A DNA stretch of 18,909 nt from Cellvibrionales bacterium UBA1963 (GTDB lineage: Bacteria; Pseudomonadota; Gammaproteobacteria; Pseudomonadales; UBA7434). A model generated the notes under the pieces. That model did no database searches. It was not told the origin of the DNA and saw only the letters and a program-made list of their open reading frames with translations. How positions within the stretch are numbered: the first letter of the stretch is position 1; every line of letters begins with the position of its first letter. This document shows positions 1 to 6,811 of the stretch, piece by piece. The stretch is from assembly GCA_002336035.1 (NCBI GenBank), contig DDED01000186.1, forward strand, positions 1-18,909. Reading direction: 5' to 3'. The position numbers and the translations under genes were made by a program.

Positions 1-132
1 CATGGTGGTGGTGAAGGTCGTACATCAGGTGGTCGTCATCCTGTGTCGCCGTGGGGAATGCCAACTAAAGGGTATAAAACCCGTAAAAATAAGCGCACTA
101 ACGATCTAATCGTTCGTCGCAAAGCTAAATAA
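1..132 (+). CDS. rplB: 50S ribosomal protein L2, C-terminal part (5' end outside window)
   Basis: Only the last 43 codons and the stop are present; the frame is open from base 1. The fragment begins exactly at the HGGGEGR motif, which holds the histidine corresponding to His229 of E. coli L2, a residue long linked to peptidyl-transferase function, and it continues with the RHPVSPWG segment and the basic tail RRKAK typical of L2. L2 binds 23S rRNA and helps join the subunits and form the peptidyl-transferase centre. It sits 19 bases before rpsS, the standard S10-operon order. The rest of the gene, and the S10 leader where L4 would act, lie to the left of the window. Confidence 0.97.
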   Translation, partial: HGGGEGRTSGGRHPVSPWGMPTKGYKTRKNKRTNDLIVRRKAK

Positions 133-151
133 GCGTTAAGAGGAAAGAAGC

Positions 152-427
152 GTGCCACGTTCACTTAAAAAAGGTCCATTTATCGATCTTCATTTAATGA
201 AGAAGGTCGAGCAAGCCGTTGAGAAAAATGAAAAGCGACCAATTAAAACTTGGTCTCGACGCTCAATGGTCTCACCGGATATGGTTGGCTTAACGATTGC
301 CGTTCATAATGGTCGTCAACACGTACCGGTGTTTATAACCGAAGACATGGTTGGGCATAAGTTGGGCGAATTTTCACCGACCAGAACTTACCGTGGTCAT
401 GTCGCAGATAAGAAAGCCAAGCGTTAA
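152..427 (+). CDS. rpsS: 30S ribosomal protein S19
   Basis: This 91-residue protein matches S19 along its whole length (E. coli 92). It begins PRSLKKGPFID and ends with the conserved GHVADKKAKR tail. S19 forms a complex with S13 in the head of the 30S subunit and contacts the A-site tRNA region. The start is GTG, chosen because it gives the family N-terminus and lies behind a good ribosome-binding site (AAGAGGAAAG, about 138-147). It lies 19 bases after rplB and 24 before rplV, so it is co-transcribed in the S10 operon. Nothing unusual apart from the GTG start. Confidence 0.97.
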   Translation: MPRSLKKGPFIDLHLMKKVEQAVEKNEKRPIKTWSRRSMVSPDMVGLTIAVHNGRQHVPVFITEDMVGHKLGEFSPTRTYRGHVADKKAKR

Positions 428-451
428 GCTTGCACGTTAGGGGTTAGATTG

Positions 452-781
452 ATGGAAGTTTCAGCTAAATTATCAGGCGCGACGATATCGGCTCAAAAAG
501 CTCGATTAGTTGCCGATCAAATTCGAGGCAAAAGCGCTGAAGAGGCTTTGGATATTTTAACTTTCAGCAATAAAAAAGCAGCTGATCTTGTTCTTAAGTT
601 GCTTAACTCTGCAATTGCAAATGCAGAACATAACGAAGGTGCTGATGTTGACGAATTGAAAGTCTCCAGTATTTTTGTCAACGAGGGCAGGACATTAAAG
701 CGTCTTAAGCCGCGTGCTAAAGGTAGAGCAGATCGTATTTTAAAGCGCTCTTGTCATATAACAGTAAATGTTGCTGATTAA
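452..781 (+). CDS. rplV: 50S ribosomal protein L22
   Basis: The 109-residue product (E. coli 110) has the L22 core: SAQKARLVAD near the N-terminus, SAIANAEHN in the middle, and the beta-hairpin segment with LKRLKPRAKGRADRI that reaches into the peptide exit tunnel. L22 binds 23S rRNA and lines the tunnel where macrolides act. I take the ATG at 452. An in-frame TTG directly before it (449) would add one residue but is less likely, since a TAGGGG ribosome-binding site lies just upstream at the right distance from the ATG. It follows rpsS by 24 bases and precedes rpsC by 24. Confidence 0.97.
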   Translation: MEVSAKLSGATISAQKARLVADQIRGKSAEEALDILTFSNKKAADLVLKLLNSAIANAEHNEGADVDELKVSSIFVNEGRTLKRLKPRAKGRADRILKRSCHITVNVAD

Positions 782-805
782 AGCAGTAAGTTAGGAGTAG
801 ACCAT

Positions 806-1471
806 ATGGGTCAAAAAGTTCACCCAACAGGCATTCGCTTAGGTATAACCAAACAGCATTCATCTATTTGGTACGCTGAAAGTAAAGATTACGCAGAGCG
901 ATTAGTTGCAGATCTTAAAATTCGCGAATACATAGAAAATAAGCTTAAGAATGCATCTGTAAGCAAGATTGTTATTGAGCGTCCTGCACAGACTGCCCGA
1001 ATAACAATCCATACGGCTCGGCCCGGCATTGTTATTGGTAAAAAAGGTGAAGATGTTGATAAGCTGCGCCAGGATCTGACTGCTCGATTGGGTGTGCCAG
1101 TGACTATTAATATTGAAGAAATTCGTAAACCCGATTTAGATGCTAAGTTGGTAGCTCAAAATGTTTCAGGTCAACTGGAGCGCAGGGTGATGTTTAGACG
1201 TGCGATGAAACGTGTCGTTCAGAATGCTATGCGCGCTGGAGCAGAAGGTATTAAAGTGCAAGTCGGTGGTCGTCTAGGCGGTGCCGAAATCGCTCGAAGT
1301 GAATGGTATCGAGAAGGTCGAGTGCCGCTTCATACCTTGCGAGCCGATATTGATTACGCTACTTATGAAGCGTTGACCACTTATGGGATCCTTGGAATCA
1401 AAGTATGGATCTTTAAAGGTGAAGTACTTGATACGCCTGCTGTAGCTGAGAAATCAGCGGGCACTAACTAA
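806..1471 (+). CDS. rpsC: 30S ribosomal protein S3
   Basis: The 221-residue protein (E. coli 233) starts GQKVHPTGIRLGI, the S3 signature. A KH domain follows at about residues 40-110 with the nucleic-acid-binding GKKG loop (VIGKKGEDVD), then the C-terminal S3 domain (GRLGGAEIARSEWYREGRVPLHTLRADIDY). S3 sits at the mRNA entry tunnel of the 30S head and takes part in mRNA unwinding with S4 and S5. It is about 12 residues shorter than the E. coli protein, the difference being the variable C-terminal tail. A TAGGAG ribosome-binding site precedes the ATG. Confidence 0.97.
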   Translation: MGQKVHPTGIRLGITKQHSSIWYAESKDYAERLVADLKIREYIENKLKNASVSKIVIERPAQTARITIHTARPGIVIGKKGEDVDKLRQDLTARLGVPVTINIEEIRKPDLDAKLVAQNVSGQLERRVMFRRAMKRVVQNAMRAGAEGIKVQVGGRLGGAEIARSEWYREGRVPLHTLRADIDYATYEALTTYGILGIKVWIFKGEVLDTPAVAEKSAGTN

Positions 1472-1498
1472 TAGAATTCGGAATAAGAGTTAAGACTG

Positions 1499-1912
1499 AT
1501 GTTACAACCTAAACGTACAAAGTTCCGCAAAGTTCAAAAGGGGCGCAACCGTGGTCTAGCCCATCGCGGCAGTAAAGTGAGTTTTGGCGAGTTTGGCTTG
1601 AAGTCGACTGGTCGAGGCAGAATCACGGCGAGGCAGATAGAAGCTGCGCGAAGAGCGATGACTCGTCACATTAAACGTGGCGGTAAAATTTGGATCCGCG
1701 TATTTCCTGACAAACCGATTACTCAGAAGCCTTTAGAAGTTCGTCAAGGTAAGGGTAAAGGTAACGTTGAATATTGGGTGGCTCAGGTGCTGCCTGGTAA
1801 AGTACTTTATGAAGTTGAAGGTGTCTCTGAAGAATTGGCGCGTGAGGCGTTTGCGCTTGCAGCGGCTAAACTCCCGCTACCAACAACTTTTGTTAAGCGG
1901 ACGGTAATGTAA
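1499..1912 (+). CDS. rplP: 50S ribosomal protein L16
   Basis: The 137-residue protein begins MLQPKRTKFRK and contains GRGRITARQIEAARRAM and IWIRVFPDKPIT, all diagnostic of L16 (E. coli 136). L16 organises the A-site and central protuberance of the 50S subunit. Arg82 in VRQGKGKGNV corresponds to Arg81 of E. coli L16, which is known to be hydroxylated by the YcfD oxygenase; whether that occurs here cannot be seen. There is one extra residue near position 23. Its TAA stop shares one base with the rpmC start (TAATG), so the two are probably translationally coupled. Confidence 0.97.
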   Translation: MLQPKRTKFRKVQKGRNRGLAHRGSKVSFGEFGLKSTGRGRITARQIEAARRAMTRHIKRGGKIWIRVFPDKPITQKPLEVRQGKGKGNVEYWVAQVLPGKVLYEVEGVSEELAREAFALAAAKLPLPTTFVKRTVM

Positions 1913-2103
1913 TGAAAGCATCAGAGTTAAGAGAAAAGTCAGCTGAAGAATTAGGCCAGCAGTTAAATGCTTTATTAGAAGAGCAATTTCGGTTGCGCAC
2001 TCGTAAGGCAACGGGTCAATTGACTCAGACGCATCTGCTGCAAATGAACCAGCGTGATATCGCACGCATTAAGACTGTATTGAACGAACAGAAGAAGGCT
2101 TAA
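1912..2103 (+). CDS. rpmC: 50S ribosomal protein L29
   Basis: This 63-residue helical-hairpin protein has the same length as E. coli L29. It has the family pattern MKASELREKSAEELGQQL and, in the second helix, QLTQTHLLQMNQRDIARIKTV. L29 sits near the polypeptide exit site beside L23, where trigger factor and SRP dock. The ATG overlaps the rplP stop by one base, and the stop is only three bases before rpsQ, so rplP, rpmC and rpsQ form a tightly coupled trio. Confidence 0.96.
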   Translation: MKASELREKSAEELGQQLNALLEEQFRLRTRKATGQLTQTHLLQMNQRDIARIKTVLNEQKKA

Positions 2104-2106
2104 GTA

Positions 2107-2373
2107 ATGGCGGATCAAGAGAATAGCATACGCACAATCACTGGCCGAGTTGTCAGTGATAAGATGAATAAAACAATCACTGTATTGGTTGAGCGAAGAG
2201 TGAAGCATGAGCTTTACGGCAAGTACATAACCCGTTCTTCTAAGCTGCATGTGCATGATGAAAATAATGAGTGTAATGAAGGCGACGTGGTGGCAATTAT
2301 TGAGTCACGGCCTTTGTCAAAAACAAAAACGTGGATGTTGCAATCGATCGTTGAAAAAGCTGCCCAGGTTTAA
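2107..2373 (+). CDS. rpsQ: 30S ribosomal protein S17
   Basis: The 88-residue protein (E. coli 84) is an OB-fold S17: RTITGRVVSDKMNKTITVLVERRVKH, then YGKYITRSSKLHVHDENNE, then GDVVAIIESRPLSKTKTW. S17 is a primary binder of 16S rRNA helices 7 and 11 and is needed for early 30S assembly. It is the last gene of the S10 operon in the usual order. The 67-base spacer after it, wider than most in this block, marks the boundary with the spc operon; I see no clear terminator or promoter there, so read-through is likely. Confidence 0.96.
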   Translation: MADQENSIRTITGRVVSDKMNKTITVLVERRVKHELYGKYITRSSKLHVHDENNECNEGDVVAIIESRPLSKTKTWMLQSIVEKAAQV

Positions 2374-2440
2374 ATAGTAAAGCATATTAGTTAGCTTCTA
2401 TAGATTTAGTTAGAGGCGTTATAGGTTTCGGAGTAAGGCG

Positions 2441-2809
2441 ATGATTCAAACAGAAAGTTATTTAGAGGTTGCTGATAACAGTGGTGCTCGTCGAGTGATG
2501 TGCATCAAGGTTTTAGGCGGTTCTCATCGTCGCTATGCACGTGTAGGAGACATTATTAAGGTTACTGTAAAAGAGGCAATACCTCGCGGTAAAGTTAAAA
2601 AAGGTCAGGTTATGAATGCGGTTGTGGTAAGAACTAAGAAAGGTGTAAGACGCCCAGACGGTTCAGTCATCCGATTTGACGATAACGCAGCTGTTTTGTT
2701 GAATCAGGCAATGGCACCCATTGGTACTCGTATTTTTGGACCCGTTACCCGTGAACTGAGAAGTGAGAAGTTCATGAAAATAATCTCTTTGGCCCCCGAG
2801 GTTTTATAG
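2441..2809 (+). CDS. rplN: 50S ribosomal protein L14
   Basis: The 122-residue product matches L14 (E. coli 123) throughout: MIQTESYLEVADNSGAR at the start, IKVTVKEAIPRGKVKKG, and a C-terminal TRIFGPVTRELR. L14 is a beta-barrel protein that binds 23S rRNA and forms an intersubunit bridge with 16S rRNA. It is conventionally the first gene of the spc operon. The ATG is preceded by a GGAG-like site (CGGAGTAAGG). A short inverted repeat, ATAGCT/AGCTAT (2806-2811 and 2823-2828), overlaps its TAG stop. Confidence 0.97.
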   Translation: MIQTESYLEVADNSGARRVMCIKVLGGSHRRYARVGDIIKVTVKEAIPRGKVKKGQVMNAVVVRTKKGVRRPDGSVIRFDDNAAVLLNQAMAPIGTRIFGPVTRELRSEKFMKIISLAPEVL

Positions 2810-2872
2810 CTCTTTTTTCCAAAGCTATGAGATTAAGTGGCATTTCACGAATACATACGAAGATAGAAAGTT

Positions 2873-3184
2873 ATGAAAAAGATAAAAAGCGAAGATGAAG
2901 TTATTGTTCTAGCCGGTAAGGATAAGGGCAAGCGCGGTAAAGTGACTAAGGTGATGGATGATGGCCGTGTATTGGTGACGGGTGTTAACATGATTAAGAA
3001 GCACACTAAGCCGAATCCACAAGCAGGTGTCGCTGGCGGAATTATTGAAAAAGAAGCACCATTACAGGGTTCTAACATTGCAATTTATAATACAGCAACC
3101 AGTAAAGCTGACCGTGTAGGCTTCCGTATTGATGACGGTAAAAAAGTACGATTTTTTAAATCAAATAACGAATTGATTAATTAG
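2873..3184 (+). CDS. rplX: 50S ribosomal protein L24
   Basis: The 103-residue protein (E. coli 104) carries a KOW motif at about residues 8-35 (DEVIVLAGKDKGKRGKVTKV), followed by GVNMIKKHTKPNP and GGIIEKEAPLQGSNIAIYN, all typical of bacterial L24. L24 binds near the 5' end of 23S rRNA and starts 50S assembly; it also lies at the tunnel exit. It is followed by rplE after 14 bases. Confidence 0.97.
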   Translation: MKKIKSEDEVIVLAGKDKGKRGKVTKVMDDGRVLVTGVNMIKKHTKPNPQAGVAGGIIEKEAPLQGSNIAIYNTATSKADRVGFRIDDGKKVRFFKSNNELIN

Positions 3185-3198
3185 GTTTAGGCGTAAAA

Positions 3199-3738
3199 AT
3201 GGCTAGATTAAAAGAGTTATACAATACTGAGTTGGTGCCCAAGTTGAAGGCAGAGCTTGGTCTCGATAATGTTATGGAAGTTCCGCGCATTACTAAAATC
3301 ACTCTTAATATGGGTGTAGGTGAGGCGTTAGGGGATAAGAAAGTTTTAGAGCATGCCGTTAGTAATTTAGAGCAAATTTCTGGCCAAAAGGTCATAGTCA
3401 CTCGTGCTCGTAAATCAATTGCGGGTTTTAAGGTGAGAGAAGACTGGCCGATAGGCTGTAAAGTCACCTTGAGACGTGAGCGGATGTACGAATTCCTAGA
3501 TCGCTTAATTGCTATTTCTATTCCTAGAATTAGAGATTTCCGTGGCCTGAACGCCAAATCGTTCGACGGACGTGGTAATTATTCAATGGGTGTAAATGAA
3601 CAGATTATCTTCCCAGAAATTGAATACGACAAGATTGATACGATTCGCGGTTTGGATATTGCTATTACAACAACTGCAAAAACTGACGATCAGGGCAGGG
3701 CATTATTATCTGCTTTTAACTTCCCTTTTCGGTCTTAA
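3199..3738 (+). CDS. rplE: 50S ribosomal protein L5
   Basis: The 179-residue length is identical to E. coli L5. Recognisable blocks include PRITKITLNMGVGEA, SGQKVIVTRARKSIAGFKVR, and FRGLNAKSFDGRGNYSMGV. L5 binds 5S rRNA with L18 and L25 and contacts the P-site tRNA through the central protuberance. In E. coli the translation start of rplE is where S8 represses the spc operon. I could not recognise the S8 target structure at this start by eye, so that regulation is only an expectation. Confidence 0.97.
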   Translation: MARLKELYNTELVPKLKAELGLDNVMEVPRITKITLNMGVGEALGDKKVLEHAVSNLEQISGQKVIVTRARKSIAGFKVREDWPIGCKVTLRRERMYEFLDRLIAISIPRIRDFRGLNAKSFDGRGNYSMGVNEQIIFPEIEYDKIDTIRGLDIAITTTAKTDDQGRALLSAFNFPFRS

Positions 3739-3782
3739 AGCTAACATTTTAGAAAACATAAAATATTTTAGAGGCATGGTTG

Positions 3783-4088
3783 ATGGCTAAGCAGTCAATG
3801 ATACAACGAGAAAAGAAACGGACAAAAACAGTTGCTAAATTCGCAGCTAAACGTGCCGCTTTGAAATCGATTATATTGGATCAAAATGCTAGCGATGAAG
3901 ATCGTTGGGATGCTCAAATGGCGCTACAAAAGCAGCCAAGAAATGCCAGTAGCAGTCGCCAACGTCGTCGCTGCCAGGTTACTGGAAGACCGCACGGTGT
4001 CTATCGTAAGTTTGGCTTATGTCGAAATAAGCTAAGAGAAGCTGCAATGAATGGTTATGTGCCAGGTTTAGTCAAAGCTAGTTGGTAA
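3783..4088 (+). CDS. rpsN: 30S ribosomal protein S14, zinc-free (C-) form
   Basis: The protein has 101 residues, the same as E. coli S14, when started at the ATG at 3783. A TTG at 3780 would add one residue and is less likely. It contains CQVTGRPHGVYRKFGLCRNKLREAAMNG near the C-terminus, the S14 signature, in the long form that lacks the paired CXXC zinc site of the short form. S14 sits in the 30S head beside S3 and S10. An AGAGG ribosome-binding site lies at about 3769-3773. Spacers are 44 bases before and 60 after. Confidence 0.97.
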   Translation: MAKQSMIQREKKRTKTVAKFAAKRAALKSIILDQNASDEDRWDAQMALQKQPRNASSSRQRRRCQVTGRPHGVYRKFGLCRNKLREAAMNGYVPGLVKASW

Positions 4089-4148
4089 TTTTTAAATTAA
4101 ATATGTGGCATACCCCGCGTTAAATGTGGTCTGTGCCGGAGAAAGATT

Positions 4149-4544
4149 ATGAGTATGCAAGATCCGATCGCCGATATGCTAGCCAGAATTCGCAATGGTC
4201 AAATGGCTGCAAAAACTTTCGTTAGTATGCCCTCGTCTAAAACAAAGGTTGCCATTGCTAACGTTTTGATGAGCGAAGGCTTTGTTTCAACGGTTGATGT
4301 CAATACCGTGGGGGCCAAAGCTGAATTGTCAATCGGTCTTAAATACCATGAAGGCCGACCAGTAATAGAAGAAATAAATCGAAAAAGCCGACCCGGTCTT
4401 CGTTCATATAAAGGCAGTACAGATTTGCCAAAAGTTCGTGGTGGTTTAGGTGTTGCTATTGTTTCTACTAGTAAAGGTTTGATGACAGACAGCCAAGCGC
4501 GCACGGCAGGTGTTGGTGGTGAGGTTCTTTGCACAGTATTTTAA
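4149..4544 (+). CDS. rpsH: 30S ribosomal protein S8
   Basis: The 131-residue protein (E. coli 130) begins MSMQDPIADMLARIRNGQ and ends with the conserved KGLMTDSQARTAGVGGEVLC. S8 binds the central domain of 16S rRNA (helix 21) and is a primary assembly protein. In E. coli it is also the translational repressor of the spc operon, which is the family's known role rather than something shown here. A GGAG site (CCGGAGAAAG) precedes the start. The 95-base spacer to rplF contains a hairpin, listed separately. Confidence 0.97.
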   Translation: MSMQDPIADMLARIRNGQMAAKTFVSMPSSKTKVAIANVLMSEGFVSTVDVNTVGAKAELSIGLKYHEGRPVIEEINRKSRPGLRSYKGSTDLPKVRGGLGVAIVSTSKGLMTDSQARTAGVGGEVLCTVF

Positions 4545-4556
4545 TGTTCTTACTTG

Positions 4557-4583
4557 GTAGTGAGTGATTGTAGTACTCACTGC
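4557..4583 (+). repeat. Inverted repeat (intercistronic hairpin) between rpsH and rplF
   Basis: AGTGAGT at 4559-4565 is the exact reverse complement of ACTCACT at 4575-4581, leaving a 9-base loop. The stem can be lengthened by a G-U and a G-C pair to 4557/4583. No T-run follows, so it is not a typical intrinsic terminator. It could protect or process the spc mRNA. The fold is inferred from the sequence only. Confidence 0.5.
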
Positions 4584-4639
4584 TGATTAGAAATTTTGTT
4601 CTCCAACACAGTTTTGTTGTGAAATTTAGGTAATTAGAT

Positions 4640-5173
4640 ATGTCTCGAGTAGCAAATAATCCCGTCTCAGTTCCTTCGGGGGTTGAAGTGAAGCTTGATG
4701 ATAAAAGCCTTTCTGTTAAAGGCGGTATGGGCACGCTCGATCTGTCGATTCACAGCTTGGTTGAGGTTAACCTTGGTGATGGAGAAATCACCTTCGCCGC
4801 TCGAAACAGCAGCAAAGAGTCTCGTGCGTTATCAGGCACTTTTCGTTCCTTAGTTAATAACATGGTAGTTGGCGTTGAAAAAGGGTTCGAGAAAAAACTA
4901 TTACTTAACGGTGTTGGTTATCGAGCTAAAGCAGCAGGCAATTCTTTGAACCTCACTTTAGGTTTCTCTCACCCTGTTGATTATGTTTTGCCAGAGGGAG
5001 TAACTGCTGAGACACCCAGTCAAACTGAAGTGGTGATTAAAGGAATAGACAAGCAGTTGGTCGGTCAAGTTGCTGCTGAGATACGTGCTTTTAGACCGCC
5101 AGAGCCCTATAAAGGCAAAGGCGTTCGTTATGCTGACGAATACGTTCGTCGTAAAGAAGCTAAGAAGAAATAA
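4640..5173 (+). CDS. rplF: 50S ribosomal protein L6
   Basis: The 177-residue product has the same length as E. coli L6. It begins MSRVANNPVSVPSGVEV and has the two repeated alpha/beta domains of L6, ending with the signature RAFRPPEPYKGKGVRYADEYVRRKEAKKK-like tail (PPEPYKGKGVRY is clear). L6 sits at the base of the L7/L12 stalk next to the sarcin-ricin loop and is needed for factor binding. The ATG follows TAGGTAATTAG, a moderate ribosome-binding site. rplR follows after 23 bases. Confidence 0.97.
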   Translation: MSRVANNPVSVPSGVEVKLDDKSLSVKGGMGTLDLSIHSLVEVNLGDGEITFAARNSSKESRALSGTFRSLVNNMVVGVEKGFEKKLLLNGVGYRAKAAGNSLNLTLGFSHPVDYVLPEGVTAETPSQTEVVIKGIDKQLVGQVAAEIRAFRPPEPYKGKGVRYADEYVRRKEAKKK

Positions 5174-5196
5174 TTGTTAATCGCATAGGTTTTAAG

Positions 5197-5547
5197 ATGA
5201 GTGATAAAAAAAATGCCAGAATACGACGTGGTCGTCGTAGTCGAGTAAAGATGCGTGAATTGGGTGCTGAGCGATTGAGTGTTAATCGCACGCCAAGACA
5301 CATATATGCGCAGGTTATTTCTGCAGCTGGAGACCAGATTTTGGCAACTGCCTCGACTTTGGACGCCAGTTTACGCAGCGGTAATACTGGCAATGTCGAC
5401 GCAGCAAAAGCAGTCGGAGCATTGATTGCAGAGCGCGCTAAAGCAGTAGGCGTGAGTGAAGTATCGTTCGATCGAAGTGGTTATAAATATCACGGTCGAG
5501 TAAGAGCGTTGGCTGATGCCGCGCGTGAAGCAGGTTTGAAATTCTAG
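5197..5547 (+). CDS. rplR: 50S ribosomal protein L18
   Basis: The 116-residue protein (E. coli 117) has the basic N-terminal stretch (RIRRGRRSRVKMRELGAERL), then RLSVNRTPRHIYAQVI, and ends with FDRSGYKYHGRVRALADAAREAGL, the L18 signature. L18 binds 5S rRNA and helps anchor it to 23S rRNA in the central protuberance with L5. It lies 9 bases before rpsE, suggesting coupled translation. Confidence 0.97.
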   Translation: MSDKKNARIRRGRRSRVKMRELGAERLSVNRTPRHIYAQVISAAGDQILATASTLDASLRSGNTGNVDAAKAVGALIAERAKAVGVSEVSFDRSGYKYHGRVRALADAAREAGLKF

Positions 5548-5556
5548 GGTAGCGTT

Positions 5557-6066
5557 ATGGCGTTTAATGATCAAAATAAAGACAACGAAGAAGGCCTTCA
5601 GGAAAAGCTGGTTCAAGTTAACCGTGTCGCCAAGGTAGTTAAAGGTGGCCGTATATTTGGTTTTACTGCCTTAACGGTCGTCGGCGACGGAAACGGCAAA
5701 GTCGGTTTTGGTCGAGGTAAGGCTCGCGAGGTGCCCGTAGCTATTCAGAAAGCAATGGAAGCGGCTCGTCGTAATATGGTGACTGTTGAAATCACCTCCG
5801 GTACTTTGCAGTATCCTGTTAAAGCGGCACACGGTGCTTCAAAAGTATACATGCAGCCTGCTTCTGAAGGTACGGGTGTTATAGCCGGTGGAGCAATGCG
5901 TGCTGTTTTAGAAGTGGCCGGTGTGACTAATGTGCTCGCAAAATGCTACGGATCAACGAATCCGGTGAATGTTGTACGTGCAACGATTAAAGGTTTATCC
6001 AACATGCGCTCACCTGGGCAAGTGGCTGATAAGCGTGGTAAATCCATTGAAGAAGTGACGGCATAG
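5557..6066 (+). CDS. rpsE: 30S ribosomal protein S5
   Basis: The 169-residue protein (E. coli 167) has the double-stranded-RNA-binding-like S5 N-terminal domain, with VNRVAKVVKGGRIF, TALTVVGDGNGKVGFG and KAREVPVAIQKAM, and the C-terminal S5 domain with GGAMRAVLEVAGVTNVLAK and GSTNPVNVVRATI. S5 lies behind the 30S decoding centre; mutations in the loop near residues 20-30 give spectinomycin resistance in E. coli. Here that loop reads KGGRIFGF, with Gly where E. coli has Ser in RIFSF; I believe this is a common variant and would not infer resistance from it. Confidence 0.97.
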   Translation: MAFNDQNKDNEEGLQEKLVQVNRVAKVVKGGRIFGFTALTVVGDGNGKVGFGRGKAREVPVAIQKAMEAARRNMVTVEITSGTLQYPVKAAHGASKVYMQPASEGTGVIAGGAMRAVLEVAGVTNVLAKCYGSTNPVNVVRATIKGLSNMRSPGQVADKRGKSIEEVTA

Positions 6067-6111
6067 TTTACTTTAGCTATCCCAATATATGCGTGATCGG
6101 AGTTAAGACTC

Positions 6112-6306
6112 ATGGCAGCTGGTAAAACAATTACAGTTAAACAAATTCGCAGCAGTGCTGGCCGAATAAAAGCACACAAATCGTGCCTTATGGGGTTAGG
6201 TTTGCGACGTATCAACCATGTTGTCACGGTTGAAGATACCCCTTCGAATCGCGGCATGATCAATCGTGTTCATTATATGGTCAGTGTTCAGGAAGCAGAA
6301 AAATGA
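6112..6306 (+). CDS. rpmD: 50S ribosomal protein L30
   Basis: The 64-residue protein (E. coli 59) has the L30 fold: KTITVKQIRSSAGR, then the conserved GLGLRRINHVVTVEDTPSNRGMINRV. L30 is a small 50S protein that contacts 23S rRNA and 5S rRNA domains and is missing from some bacteria. A CGGAG ribosome-binding site lies before the ATG. Its TGA stop overlaps the rplO start in ATGA, so rplO is probably translated by re-initiation or coupled initiation. Confidence 0.96.
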   Translation: MAAGKTITVKQIRSSAGRIKAHKSCLMGLGLRRINHVVTVEDTPSNRGMINRVHYMVSVQEAEK

Positions 6307-6749
6307 GCGATTCTATGCGTTTAAATACTATTAAACCGGCAGATGGTCATAAGCATCGTGCTCGACGTGTTGGTAGAGGAATTGGCAGTGGCTTAGGTAA
6401 GACTTGTGGCCGTGGTCATAAGGGTCAAAAGTCACGATCTGGCGGAAGTGTCAGGCCTGGTTTTGAGGGCGGACAAATGCCCTTACAAAAGCGGTTACCC
6501 AAGTATGGTTTTACTTCACGTATTGGCCGCGTCAGCGATCAAATACGAGTTGGTGAGCTGGCTAACATTAAAGCCGATATCATCGATTTAGCTGCTATAA
6601 AGTCAGCTGGCCTGGTTAATAATAATATTCTTCAGGTGAAAGTCTTTTTGCAAGGCGAAATTAATAAAGCGGTTACGGTGAAAGGTCTTCGCGTATCAGC
6701 CGGTGCACGTGCGGCAATTGAAGCTGCAGGTGGAAAAGTAGAAGATTAA
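6303..6749 (+). CDS. rplO: 50S ribosomal protein L15
   Basis: The 148-residue protein carries the L15 hallmark glycine-rich N-terminal extension (GRGIGSGLGKTCGRGHKGQK), then SGGSVRPGFEGGQMPLQKRLPK and a C-terminal KGLRVSAGARAAIEAAGGK. L15 is a late-assembly protein that threads its N-terminal tail through 23S rRNA. The start at 6303 has an AGGAAG ribosome-binding site (6290-6295) and overlaps rpmD by ATGA. The second ATG (6315) would give MRLNTIKPADG and 144 residues, exactly the E. coli length, so the first four residues may be an alternative start rather than part of the protein. Confidence 0.96.
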   Translation: MSDSMRLNTIKPADGHKHRARRVGRGIGSGLGKTCGRGHKGQKSRSGGSVRPGFEGGQMPLQKRLPKYGFTSRIGRVSDQIRVGELANIKADIIDLAAIKSAGLVNNNILQVKVFLQGEINKAVTVKGLRVSAGARAAIEAAGGKVED

Positions 6750-6811
6750 CTCAGTAGGGTCAGTATTGCCTTAAAACATTAATGATAACTCAACGATAAA
6801 CACAGTAGATT

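Noticed and set aside
1877..2256. - strand open frames across rplP, rpmC and rpsQ
   Set aside because: They are shadows of three tightly packed and certain ribosomal genes and have no ribosome-binding site or family match.
2806..2828. Inverted repeat ATAGCT/AGCTAT over the rplN stop codon as a terminator
   Set aside because: The stem has six base pairs, is AT-rich and is not followed by a T-run; the spc genes continue downstream.
3165..3230. S8 repressor target at the rplX-rplE junction
   Set aside because: Expected from E. coli, but I could not identify the characteristic helix-21-like structure by eye, so no feature is claimed.
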